Positions 1-10,331 of a DNA stretch of 64,000 nt are shown piece by piece. How positions within the stretch are numbered: the stretch's first letter is position 1; each line of letters starts with the position of its first letter. Below the pieces are notes generated by a model. It made no database searches. It saw only the letters and a program-made list of their open reading frames with translations, and was not told where the DNA came from. The stretch comes from Tieghemiomyces parasiticus (lineage: Eukaryota; Kickxellomycota; Dimargaritomycetes; Dimargaritales; Dimargaritaceae). The stretch is taken from positions 46,999 to 110,998 of the forward strand of contig JANBPT010000024.1 in the NCBI GenBank assembly GCA_027575765.1. Direction: 5' to 3'. The position numbers and the translations under genes are program-made.

Positions 1-765
1 AAGTCGTCGACCATGGTGGTCTGGGCGAGGGAAAACGAGCGCTGGATGAAATGATCCTCGGCATCAGCCACCGTCATACTCAAATGAGTGGCGGACGATC
101 GATCCCCTGCCGTGGCCTGTTCGTCGGCGATGAGTTCAAATGAAGTGGGCATCGCAGTTGGTTCCACATTATCGGTTACGGAGTCTGGACGAGTGGTTTG
201 TGGATGCTGATCGTCAGAGGTAGCTGCGGGACTACTCCCGGGTCGGCTCGGGCTGGGTGATCGACACGGTGAGCTGGTTTCGGGCGGTGCGATGTGGCGG
301 TGGTAGAGCTGGCCGACTAGGGCGTCCTCTTCCTCGCTGTCCAGTTCATCGGACCTGTCATACAAGAGATGTCATGAGGGATGCAGGAGTGGGGGGGGGC
401 ATGAGTTAGATATCAACATCTACGCTTGGACTCAGTCGCTGTAATAATTGCATTTGGCCGCTTGATTCGCACTTTCTTTCCTTCCCTCTGCCTCTCCTGG
501 TTCGTACAGGGCACGCATGTCACAGGCATCCTTCATGCTTCCAAAGAATTGTTTCGCCCTCGGAACTTACATATACTGCCGATTCGGATAGAGTCTACTG
601 TCGCCATAGTCGCCGCACCGTTCGTACATCCCCTGGTTGTCGTACTCGGCCTCACTGTCCATTGCAACTGCGACTGGTTCCTCAAAAATATCGGCCACGA
701 ATGGTTTGCCGGTGCGAATGCGCAGTAACAAGGTGCAAGGTGGAAAGTCACAGATGCGTTTCGGG
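1..765 (-). CDS. Acidic protein of unknown function, 3' part of a gene running off the left edge
   Basis: Two exons can be read on the minus strand: 765..571 and 354..1, the second cut by the window edge. The donor after 571 is GTAAGT in phase 2. The acceptor before 354 is gacag, preceded by a CTAACTC branch-like site and a C-rich tract. The joined codon is ATG and the frame stays open through both exons. Acceptor cttcag before 765 is the best 5' limit I can support, and further upstream exons are likely. The first exon encodes a stretch containing RIRTGKPFVADIFEEPVAVA followed by an acidic, Tyr-rich segment. The second is a low-complexity tail rich in Asp, Glu, Ser, Pro and Thr, starting SDELDSEEEDALVGQLYH. 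No catalytic motif or membrane span is visible and I do not recognise the family. Confidence 0.5.
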
Positions 766-842
766 CTGAAGGAGCACAGAAATCGGTAACTCGTAAGGAC
801 AGACGATACACCTAGTTGCGAAATTGAGCAGGTCAATGCCAA

Positions 843-1722
843 TGGTGGCCGAGTGGCAGTGGGCTGACGCGAATCGCGAAGTGTACTTTTTTTTTGGAGG
901 GGGGACGACGACTAGAACTAAAGCATGTAGTCAGCAGGGACTAATCTGGTTGCTGACCCAGTCAAGCTCGACGACGACTATTATCATAGTGAAGAACAGG
1001 CGGCATGGTCGTAGCACTCTTTCGTGCTAAAGTTGGAGAGCTACACAGCTCTTACTACGTCGGAGGCAGGAGCTGTGCTGTACTCTTGTCACGTGTGGCG
1101 TCCCGAGTTCAATTTAGGCTTACATTGACCATAGACCCACCCTATGTCAGGCTTTGCCACTCCAGGTTGTTCGTACTCATGGAGTATACAAAAATTGGCA
1201 CACTAGGCGCTAATTTTGGTCACGACAAACGGAAGTCTCCGCTACCTACGCATGTTTTTGAGTTTAGCCAGTATAATTAACTTTAGCACCCTAAAGCATG
1301 ACTGCCTTAACTTTTAACGGATAGGCAGATACAGGTGGGTTTATATTCTCCCTACCTTAACCTTTGGAAAGGGACTAAAGCCGAGCCTACTAACTGAACG
1401 GGTGGGGAGAGTTTTTGTGTGGCAAGCTGGCGCATACTCCCAATGTCCCCCACAACCTACTAAATCGTCTGGGCACTGAAAGCTGGGGCTAGGATCGCGT
1501 AAATCTCCTCACGCATAGGTCTCACGTACATCATGCATGAGCAATTGTACACCCACTCCCTCTGCCCAATCTCGCCATATCCGGCCTCAACCCCATTGCT
1601 GCTTTGATTTAACCATTATATGGAATTCTAGACATCGTCGCAACGCCTGCATCCGCCCAAATTACCACACTCATCCCAGCTCCCTTACCCTTCGAAGTTT
1701 CTTGACACCTTTTTATTTCAAC
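843..1722. other. Gene-free stretch
   Basis: Only short open frames that overlap one another on both strands are present, with no domain I recognise and no convincing splice pairs. Upstream exons of the acidic minus-strand gene could begin here but I cannot define them. The part closest to 1723 is pyrimidine-rich and probably holds the promoter and leader of the next gene. Confidence 0.5.
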
Positions 1723-2335
1723 ATGGTAAGCGTTTTTACTATACTGACACCTCACGCTCTTCGCCAAGAGCGCGTTCCATCCGCTACGGGCGGCGGAGTC
1801 GCCATGGAATTACGGACACTCGGCCCACCTCTTACCTACAATCAACGTTGCTGATTTTATACTCACAATCCCGCACCAACTTGTACCATTAACCAGGGTG
1901 GTGGAAAGCGCTTCGTTTACCCCAAACACGTCTGGTAAGTGCGCCACTGAGCATTCAAATCCGGCTCCCTTCCCCCCTCTGTCATCAGCGGGGGAAGCGA
2001 AGGTGGTAGCATTCCAAGTTAACAGACCCAACGACATCGAAGCACTATTAATCCGCACACCCCATTTACATCCGCTCTTATTTTAACCCTCCCCTCCCTT
2101 TTCTTCGCGCATAAGGTCGCCCACTGGTGGCTGGTGGGTCAACCCCGTCAACTGGAAGACCAACACGGCCATTGCCTCCGCTGGGCTACTCGCCTCGATT
2201 ACTGCGCTTTGGGTCTTCTCTGCTGGTAAAGAGGAGCGCATGAACTACCCGCGGCACTGGATCCCGTCCATGATGTGGGCCCGGCAGTTTGACGACCCCA
2301 ACTTCAAAGCCCCGCCTCGGGGCGAAGAATTTTAG
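1723..2335 (+). CDS. Small conserved single-pass, probably mitochondrial inner-membrane protein (86 aa)
   Basis: Three exons: 1723..1725 (the ATG alone), 1897..1934 and 2116..2335. The donors are GTAAGC and GTAAGT. The acceptors are accag and ataag. The sum is 261 nt with all phases matching. The protein begins MGGGKRFVYPKHVWSPTGGW, then has one hydrophobic span at about residues 35-52 (AIASAGLLASITALWVF), then a basic segment containing YPRHWIPSMMWARQFDDPN. The YPKHVWSP..GWW start followed by one membrane helix matches a small protein I remember as conserved in fungi and associated with mitochondria, possibly linked to respiratory complex I. I cannot name the subunit with confidence. The reading is strong because three pieces rejoin a motif that none contains alone. 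The single-codon first exon is the odd feature. Confidence 0.78.
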
Positions 2336-2795
2336 GCCCAAAGAGTTTCTTGACCAGGTAAAGCTGTGTGGCATGCTTGGTCCGTCGGTTTCCCAATCCG
2401 GTTGAACCCGCCGTTGTGTCTCCCCCCCCCTTCGCTCGCCCTATCAATGAACGACCCCCTTGGGCGGTCATGCGGCACTTCCATGATTTTATGAGGGTAA
2501 CAGGCAAGCAAACCGACGGCCCGAGATCGACATCCTTTACCTAGTGCTGATTAAAATAGATGGTGACAGGATGTAAACTACATTGAATGTCGAGTTGCTA
2601 TGAGCCTGGTGAACTGACTTTATGACGAGCACCCTTCAGTAATCAAAGCGTTTGGGTCCTAATGGGCAGTGCCGATAAAATGAAAAGAGAAAAAGTGAGA
2701 GTGCGCCGGTGGTGGTAGAAATTACAACGGGAGGGGGGAGGTAAGGGGAAGGTGAGGTCGCTTTTTACAGCCTCAACCGGTTGGCACAGGTGTGC
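2336..2795. other. Convergent intergenic region
   Basis: This lies between the 3' ends of the small membrane protein gene and the proteasome gene, which converge here. It contains a C-run near 2425 and no open frame that I can support. It probably holds both transcripts' 3' ends. Confidence 0.5.
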
Positions 2796-4419
2796 TTAAC
2801 CCTCATAGAAAGCTGGTGCGTGGCGGGGTTGTAGCAGGAGTGGTGGGGTAGTGTGAGACAATTGAGTTGTGGGCCGCCACCATAGCTTATGGCAGACTGA
2901 TAAGCCAATACTATTGAAAGTACTAGTCCGTAACAGTACTTACTTGGAAGCTGGTCGCCGGGGACAAAGATGCGCTCCACGCCCTGCTCGTTGATGATGG
3001 CGAGGCGGATGGTACCGCCCGACGAGCCGTCGCGAGACATGGCAAGGGACACAGCTGGGTAGAGGGAGCGGTAACAGACACAATGAAAGGTAAATTTAGT
3101 TACAGCGTGGATGTGGTAATAGATACCATAGCATACGGTAAACACGGACAAACGAGCACCGCACATTTTCGACTTACAGTTTTTGACAAACTTGATGGCC
3201 TCATCCTGAGTCATGTTGGGGCGGTAGTTGGCGTCACAGTAGCCGTAAATGTAGGAGGAGCCAGAGCCTGGATAATTGAAGGGCGAGGAGTCGGTAGTTT
3301 GGTTAGCAATTATAATGGAAATCGTACACTGAACCAGTAACGAAAAATACCATTCATTCGTATTGGTCAAACTAAGTCACCAGGGGAGGTTACTGGCTTA
3401 CCTCCGATGGCGTAGGCCTGCTTGTGTAGACTGCCTCCCAATGGGATACTATACACGGAGGGGCCGTCCCGCTTGTCCCAGCCAGCCACAATGACACCGG
3501 CCATCAGGTTGTCACGATTGTTGTAGCACAGTTCGCGGAAGAGGGTCGCAGCAACCTTGGTGGTAGGTGCCTCGGCATGTTGGACGCTGAGGAATATCAA
3601 GGGCGGGTGATTGGACCGTAATATGGACAACGCAAGGCGCAATTGAAGTTTTTGGTGGATTAGAGTTATCCCTCAGATTATAATCACTGCGTTTGTGTTT
3701 TTCTATCAGTGTACCAACCGATCAGTCTGCACTCGACAGTAGTAGCCTTTAAGTGTCACTCGCAGGGGTACAGAGCTAGGCCGGATGGCTACCCCATGGT
3801 CGCTGTCCAGTACAAAAGGAGAGGGGAGCTCATCTCCCTCTACCTACTCGGTCTCGCAACTCTGTTGTGCTTACCTGTACATCTGCACGTAGTAGTGGAC
3901 AATATCAGCTACCGCCTGCGTGTCGGCCGCGCTACCCGAACGACAGCAGTAGATGCGGTCGTGGATCTTGGTAAGCTTGTCGGTGACTCGGTTGGCGATA
4001 TAGGACCCAGTCGTGGTGCGGGAGTCGGCGCCAATAATGACGCCCCCGTCGTACTCCACCGCCATGATGGTGGTCTACCGCGGTAAAATAATCAGGTGTT
4101 ATGGTTCAAGATTAGCGGGCGGCGGTTAAGGAGAGGAGTCGCTAGCTAGTCAATGAGGCAGATAGGTGTGGGTAGCTCCACACTGTCGGACAAATTGAAC
4201 GCCCATGCCAGACTTGGAGGGCCATTGCAGCAGAGTTGCTGGGGCGGGACTGTCTACTGGATCGGGAGTAGGCTACGGACCAACCAACCCTAGAGCAGGA
4301 TTACATGCGGCAGCCTTTGGAGAGCAGCATTTCGTAGTTGGTCAGTCCAAAGCTACGCATTTCAGCCGCAGTCTACTTACACCGAGATTGACTTCGCCAG
4401 ACTTGAGAGAAGGAGCCAT
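2796..4419 (-). CDS. PRE3: 20S proteasome subunit beta-1 (caspase-like catalytic subunit)
   Basis: Six exons on the minus strand: 4419..4381, 4074..3875, 3586..3402, 3267..3178, 3054..2944 and 2812..2796. They total 642 nt, or 213 residues, with every phase consistent. The propeptide is [13 protein letters not shown] and cleavage before Thr14 gives mature [11 protein letters not shown]. Mature numbering places Thr1 (nucleophile), Asp17 and Lys33 as expected for an active beta subunit. Arg45 in YCCRSGSA is characteristic of the acid-preferring beta-1 pocket. Later blocks ([41 protein letters not shown]) match PRE3/PSMB6 in order, and the length is normal for the family. The last exon encodes only the final TFYEG and the stop. 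The first intron falls exactly between Gly(-1) and Thr1, so exon 1 encodes the propeptide and nothing else. The protein acts in the nuclear and cytosolic 26S proteasome, cutting after acidic residues. Confidence 0.95.
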
Positions 4420-5427
4420 GTTGACGTGGGAAATTGGGCGGGGATGAAGCGAATAGGACCGGACGTAGGTTTAGAGGAAATAAAGGGGAAATGTAGATGG
4501 GCAGCAAAATGCGGTGAAAGCGAGGTTTGCAGGGTGGCCAGAATATGGAGCGGTGCATGTAAGTAGGAAAGCACCTGTCCAGGATGATGGCATGCGCGAT
4601 GGACTGCGGGGTCCGGAATCGGACAGCTCGCTCAAATGGGGTGCGGGAGTGGCACGTCAGCCCGTCGCGATGGGCCCAGGTTATGCCACGTCAAAGCACG
4701 GCACTGTCGCCGCTCGTTTCGCTCACCCCCCGGACCATACTTATAAAAAATCCCTTACCCCCAGAGACGTCCTAGTTCTTCATTGGCATAATCAACACAG
4801 CATGATAGCCCACAACTGGGACATTACCACAGTATAGGCCATGTCTGCCTATGGAATTTCATTTTGTATATAATTACCAATTGATCATTACTGTTTATGC
4901 GGTAGATAGGACAAACATGGCCCAAGCTAGTTGAGCGGGGATAACTCGTCCCAATTCTTGATAGCTGGATAGCCCATATTCCAAGACTATCACCACTTTT
5001 GGGAAGTCAGAGTAGGTTGATCCGACACTCTACATGGCATCGGCAAAGGCCGCGTGGATTAGATAAACGGCCAATAATACCTGGCATACACTACTTGCAA
5101 CGCTCGTACGGACCCCCCATTTTCCGACCAAACCTCGGCAAGGCCTAAGGCAACGTACCTGATCAGTTGGCGCAAGAGGGAAAGACGGCCCCTGTAACCA
5201 TTTCCAATCGGCTTTAAAACGGCATGGACTGGGCTGTGCCCCGGAGAGCTGGGCGGAGTGTATCGGGGGGCGTTTATTGCTTACAAGGCTATACACCCAC
5301 GTGCTGCAATGGAGGTCAAAATATGTGACGAAACGTCTGAGGTGCACTGGGAAACGAACAAGAAAGGATGGAGACCGATTGCTGGCCAGTGGGCCAAGGG
5401 TACGCCCTTGGGGTCTGGACTACCCAC
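4420..5427. other. Intergenic region upstream of the proteasome gene
   Basis: No supportable gene. The 140 bases next to 4419 are purine-rich on the plus strand and probably carry the proteasome promoter and leader. The short frames that cover the rest show no motif and overlap on both strands. Confidence 0.45.
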
Positions 5428-5754
5428 CTACTTCTTGCCCTTGGTCTTCTCGCACTCGTCGAGGGCCTTGGCCACCTCCTGGCCCAGGGCCTCGGCCTCC
5501 TTCTTGTCCCACCCGAGGGCCTCACGACCCTTGGTGGTGAGGGTGTCGACAGCGGCACCCGTGGCGACTAGCTTGGCAATTTCGGCGGCGACCTTCTCGG
5601 CGTTCGCTGGAAGGCTGCGGCGGACCAGGGTTGGGTTCTGGTTGCCGGTCACAATGACAGAAGCGCCGGCGGAGAAGGTGGCCTAAACACCGGTGGTTAG
5701 GGTGCAGGCAGTGACGGCAAGGGCGAGGAGGGAGGCGGTACGGATAAGATGCAT
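5428..5754 (-). pseudogene. Small secreted protein gene with an in-frame TAG after the signal peptide
   Basis: Frame of 109 codons from ATG at 5754 to TAG at 5430..5428. It opens with a signal-peptide-like stretch (MHLIRTASLLALAVTACTLT). Codon 24 (5685..5683) is TAG, and the frame is open again from there to the end. The mature part would contain NPTLVRRSLPANAEKVAAEI and two amphipathic helices, and ends KTKGKK. A CAG-to-TAG change would explain the stop. Only four bases differ from an ATG-stop boundary being meaningful, so a sequencing error or natural readthrough cannot be excluded. A good TATA box lies about 135 nt upstream. A related broken copy lies at 7141..7434, sharing LVRRSLP and the helical pattern. 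I do not recognise the family; secretion is inferred from the leader only. Confidence 0.6.
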
Positions 5755-5887
5755 CGTTGGTGGCTAAGGGGGGGGTGAGAGTGCAGATGGTGGGTGGGTG
5801 TACGAAGGGACAGTGGGTACGTGTAAATAGTAGTGTGTATCAGAGGAATGGCCTGATGAGGTGGTCGACAGTGGAGTCTCCCTGAAC

Positions 5888-5897
5888 CTTTTATAGC
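5888..5897 (-). promoter_or_regulatory. TATA box of the small secreted protein gene
   Basis: Minus-strand reading gives GGCTATAAAAGG, a near-perfect TATA element, about 135 nt upstream of the ATG at 5754. It suggests that the gene was once, or is still, transcribed despite the early TAG. Confidence 0.5.
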
Positions 5898-7140
5898 CGC
5901 CGTCTCCGGTAGAGTCTGGACAATAAGGAGCTGCTAGCAAGGCCGTATTCTATGGCATGACCCGCAATAGCTCAAGGCAAGCGAGGAACAGAGAACAGAT
6001 CCGAATTCCTGGCTTTTCAGAGCTTTGTTAACAGTTCGAACCCGACACAGGTTGGCACGAATTCCCAGCTCTATTTAGAAGGGATACCTTGCTCTGCTGC
6101 GCAACCGCACGGCTACTAGTAGGTCAATATTGAAGGGGTCGGGAGGGCATAGCGAATCCAGCATCAAAGGGTGTGCCTCCTAATTGAGTGAATGGCTGTC
6201 TAAATGGCCGCCCCGAGTAGGGTTATGAACTCTAAATCTTTACCGCAGAGACCAGGTCTTGCTGAAGTGAGGTAAAGCGAACTACCGAGTGTCCGCCTGG
6301 GGTATATAGAAACCAGCGATTTGCTTTCTTTAGAAGCCCAAAGTGGATACAACATTGGCGTACCGTGTAATGAAGCACTGCACGTCGCGTCAGCGGAAAG
6401 TAGATGCAAGCATACACATATGTTAAGTTATCGTGTCGAAATCGCCGACTGAAGTGGAGTTCAAGGACCGCCTGCAAGTCCGGGGCTTGATTCGGTACGA
6501 GAACTGGGCTTTACGAGCGGAGATGGAAGGCGGTCACCCTGACCATGTAAGCTCTCCACTCGACCGTACCGTGAGAGACGAATACACGGTTAAGGCGGCA
6601 GGCCGGAAGCACCAATCGCCGCGGCTCTCCATAACGGGCTTGCTGTGGAGGCCCGCTTTACCACTCACAATGTCAAGGACATGCCGCTCCCGTTTGCATC
6701 GTTTAGCGATTCCAGCTATTCATACCAATCTAGCTGGGACACCCGCACCACCACCTCCCGCCTACCATAGGTTCTCCCAAATTGCCTCTATCCTAATAAG
6801 ATGTGCACTGTTCCAATCTATTCCGGGTTCGTCCTGATTTGAGCACCCGAGCCTTCGTCTTATGGACGCTCGACAGTTTGACTGAATTTTCAGCCACCCT
6901 CGCACCTGTCCTACCCTTTTTTTCGCATGGTGTGCTTTCGGGCAACCTCCAGGATTGGGGGGGGGCCAGCGGTGTCTAATGGAATATGCTGGTGGTAACT
7001 AGCTTTATTGTGCGGATTATTAAGTGTTGCAAGGCAAAAGTTCTAGGTCTTAGGTTAACCGTAGCGGCCAACCGGGGTGGTGGACCAGCCGCATGGCGTG
7101 GTATACAATACATCGATCGCCGAGGCGGCCCCCCCTCCAC
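5898..7140. other. Stretch between two related small secreted-protein genes
   Basis: No supportable gene. A plus-strand frame at 6433..6837 (134 codons) has no recognisable motif, low-complexity proline runs near its end and no support from splice or start context. A run of Ts at 6918-6923 and a G run near 6958 are the only simple-sequence features. Confidence 0.4.
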
Positions 7141-7434
7141 TTATTTTCTACTGTCCTCACAGGCCTGGATGGCTTTGACTAACTCCTGGGCCTTTTCCTC
7201 GATGGCCTGGTCCTTGTAGCCCATAACTACCTTACACTTCTCAATGGAAAGGTTAAGGACTGTACCGCTTACCACCACGGTGCCGATTTCGGGGGCGATC
7301 TTGACGACCTTCTAGGGAAGGCTACGGCGAACCAGGGCGGGGCGATGAATTTGCTCGGTCAAGCCTGCTGTAGTAAATTCGGTGGTGGCAAGGACGACCA
7401 GCGCGAAGAGCGGGACGGCACGAGTCAGGTATAT
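7141..7434 (-). pseudogene. Decayed paralogue of the small secreted protein at 5428..5754
   Basis: Frame of 98 codons ending TAA at 7143..7141. The position matching the paralogue's ATG is ATA (7434..7432). The following IYLTRAVPLFALVVLATTE is signal-like. Codon 41 (7314..7312) is TAG, immediately after the shared block LVRRSLP. The rest stays open and aligns without gaps to the paralogue (APEIGTVVVSG against AAEIAKLVATG, and QELVKAIQACE against QEVAKALDECE). I estimate about one third identity by eye, so the duplication is old. Loss of the start plus an internal stop make this a pseudogene with good confidence. Both genes are on the minus strand and roughly 1.4 kb apart, which fits tandem duplication. 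Confidence 0.65.
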
Positions 7435-9360
7435 TGTGTTGGAAAGGAGGTGGGTGGTGTAAGACTGGGGTGGTTTTAAGGGAAAGGGAGGTGGGAAACA
7501 CTGCAGTGGAGGATAGGGTTGGTGGTGACTAGGCCATACACGGTGCGCCTGACCCTTCTTACACCCCCAGTACGGGCGTAGCAGCCTCCATAGTGGGGCA
7601 GCAAGGGCGTTTCGAGCCCAGGCCCCGATATGCCACTTCCTGTCACTAAGGCCTTGATGAATCGGTGACTTCTGGGTCAGGGTTGGCTTGCTCCGGATAA
7701 GAGATATCCGCTGCATCACCCTGCGTACACACCAGTCCACCTTGACCTGAAAAGTATAACTGCCGACGGAGTAGAATTTCAAAAATACAAACAGACTAAG
7801 GACAGTGTAATTCGGCCATACGCGGTGTAGGAGAGCGCAAGGAGTAAGGAAAACCAGCAAGCAACTAAGATGCGCCATGTAGTGAACAAAGAAGCCTCGA
7901 CGCTGGGAACTCCCAGCCGTCTATGGTGGCCCAGCACTTGTATTGGAACATATAGGCACGACTTCCGCTCCATCTAGCCATACCCTAATGACCTTGGTCA
8001 ACAAAGCCGGTTTCCACTCTGTACCATTGGCGTATGTGGGTATAAGAGTTAGGGCTAGATGGTAGAGAAGGGAGGTAATGGTGGAATATTATACGTCAAC
8101 CCCGACCATCGTGGCATCCCATTTACTTGCGGACAACCACCCATGTATAGGCTGACCGCGTTTGCATGGGCCATGCTCTCCTTGAAGAGGACTGCTACCG
8201 GCGTGGTCACGCATCAGGCGCCACTGATAAAGTTTGCGGAGGTGTACGCTGGGCCCTGCTCAAGGAAGCATCCGGACTAGCCAATAGGTGGCTGACCGGG
8301 GACTGGTACGCCCCCCCCTTCTATTACGACGCGCGCCGTGTAGTGGGGCCCTGTAGGTGGGTAGATTCGTCGGCGGCCGGGTTCCCTGTAGCCTTACCGA
8401 CGGCCACCGTCACCGCCAGGTACGCATTGAAGAAATCACCCGAAGAACATTACCGAGGGTCGCGTGATGGCAGGCGGGACACTATCGCTACTGGTGACCT
8501 GATTTCGCGGGCCTGGATTTTCCAATCCACCTGTGGGACTAGGTTGCCAGCCATGGGGGTTGGTAGATGAAAATATCCTTTTCGGACCCGATGCTTCATA
8601 TTGGCAAGCTGGGCCACCCATGCCCCCGTAGAATGGCACGGAGCCCTTCTTATGGCATAAGCCTAGACAACAGCTCGCACCGGCGTGCAAGGGGATGGCC
8701 ACTGCTTTGGATACACAGCCACTAGAGTATGGCTAAGCGACGTAGTGCCCATAGATTGGCACCGTTAGTCTCCCGTCAGATACCCTCCTTCCTTGCCATC
8801 TCTGGCTGTGGCACAGCAGCGGTCGGCAAGACCAGGGGCAATCGAAAATGGCCACACCATCACAACCAGTCGGTTAACCTTGCTTCATCTGTATTGCTTT
8901 GTTGGACTACCTTCAGTGGTTTAATGGTCCGGTCGACAAGCAGTGGTCAATTCCACCCCTCATATATTTGACCCTTCCTTCTACGTCTCCTTTTTCTCGT
9001 CCATATCATACCACTAGTCCTGCCCTGCGGACAGCCACGCTTCACACCCAATGTAAAATCGCCTAGCTAGGACCACATGATTGCCTGGAGGTCGTCAGTC
9101 TCTTTGAAAATCCACTCTGCTGTAGCCCCTACTTTCTGGTATTGCTCGACAGTCCATGGCACTCGTTACATTATGTGATACCTATAAACGGTTAGATATC
9201 AGCTGGGCGAGTGGATGCCTTGGAAGAGGTTTACTGAGCCAGGTAGAAAGGTCACCACATGAGTTACAACCCGCTCTCTATGTAGTGGTCAGCGGGGCTC
9301 TCGATACCAAGGGGGCTGGTGCTCAGTTGTAACGGGTTACGTCTGGTAACAAATAGACTG
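7435..9360. other. Gene-poor stretch
   Basis: Several medium frames exist (for example 8166..8570 plus and 7312..7878 minus) but none carries a motif I recognise, and they overlap frames on the other strand. Local coding-like segments may be remnants, but I cannot join them into a gene. Confidence 0.35.
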
Positions 9361-9816
9361 TCAGCATCGCCTTGGGTATGGTGCGGCCCTGACAGGTTTA
9401 GGTAGGGACAGGATTATCTTTAGGGCACCATATTTGACATTAACGGCCAGCAGGCGAATCATTAAAATATACTCAAGTCTCAACGCTTGTGGCAATGTAA
9501 TCCAGCAGGTGCGCAGTGGTCTCATCAAACTTCTCAAGGAAGCTGGCGGAAGAACGCATCCGCTGGTGGCGCTGGTCGTCGGTGAAGTTGTTGGGGGGAC
9601 CCAGCAGCTGAAAGAGCCATAAAGCCACACAATACTTCTACGCAGGACATTGTGCGTAGCACTAGGGGAAATGCGGCAGGCATGGGCTAGTTGCTCAATA
9701 GTCACTCGAGTGACTTTCTTCAGAATTATCAGGGCTATGACTCCAAAACTTTCATCAATGTTGTCCGACAGGTAATCTGAATGAGGGCCCTTCTTCAAGC
9801 GAGTAGTAATCCACAC
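9361..9816 (-). pseudogene. Helix-turn-helix-like relic, possibly transposase-derived, with a frameshift
   Basis: A minus-strand frame of 151 codons contains VTRVTIEQLAHACRISPSAT, which has the spacing of a helix-turn-helix. It is preceded by KKGPHSDYLSDNIDESFGVI, reminiscent of the N-terminal DNA-binding part of Tc1- or harbinger-like fungal transposases. After about 9610 the better protein-like frame is the neighbouring one: FQLLGPPNNFTDDQRHQRMR and then a helical stretch to LLDYIATSVET and a stop near 9470. A single-base shift near 9610-9620 would join the two. This could also be two exons of an unknown gene, but I see no good splice pair. The family assignment is by pattern only. Confidence 0.3.
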
Positions 9817-10331
9817 AAATACAGGTTAGCCACCTGTTGATGGTAGTGGGTGAAGGGGCTGTTGAGCCCAGCATAGTAATCAATTCGGATAAAATTGTAT
9901 TCGACGTGCGGCCCTTGGAATAATTAATTAGGATTCACTCATCACGGCTGGTAAATTTAGGCAGGGTGGGGGAATGGGGGTTCATCTGTTGACTTGGTGA
10001 AGAGGTAAACTGGTAAGCTGTGAAGTGCGGAATGGTTCAATTCCGAAATGGGCTATCCCGTTGAATTCTTCACCTTGGTTGGCTCTAACCTTTATCTGCA
10101 GAATAGTGTCTGAGGCCTCCAGCTACACCAAATTTAGATATTTTGGACCTTCTGCAAGTATATTGCTACCGGGTCAACTTGTGTTCACTGACCATTTTCT
10201 GTTTGTAGGCAGTATAAGTACCAACGACCATGTATACAAGAGTTTATAAACAACGCAAAGCTGCCTTGCCGAAGGGGCATGATCAATAAAGACGAGGGCT
10301 AGTGAAGAAGAAACCAGCGGCCCCATGTCTA
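9817..10331. other. Intergenic region downstream of the DNAJC3-like gene
   Basis: No open frame I can support. It contains the 3' flank of the minus-strand chaperone gene, including an AATAAA-like motif near 10285 on the plus strand (not the coding strand). Confidence 0.4.

Noticed and set aside
6433..6837. A 134-codon plus-strand frame between the secreted-protein copies
   Set aside because: No recognisable domain, Pro-rich chance-like end, and no start-context or splice evidence.
5428..7434. Reassignment of TAG to glutamine in this genome
   Set aside because: TAG ends other well-supported genes here (2333-2335, 29359-29361, 30024-30022), and one of the two affected genes has also lost its ATG.
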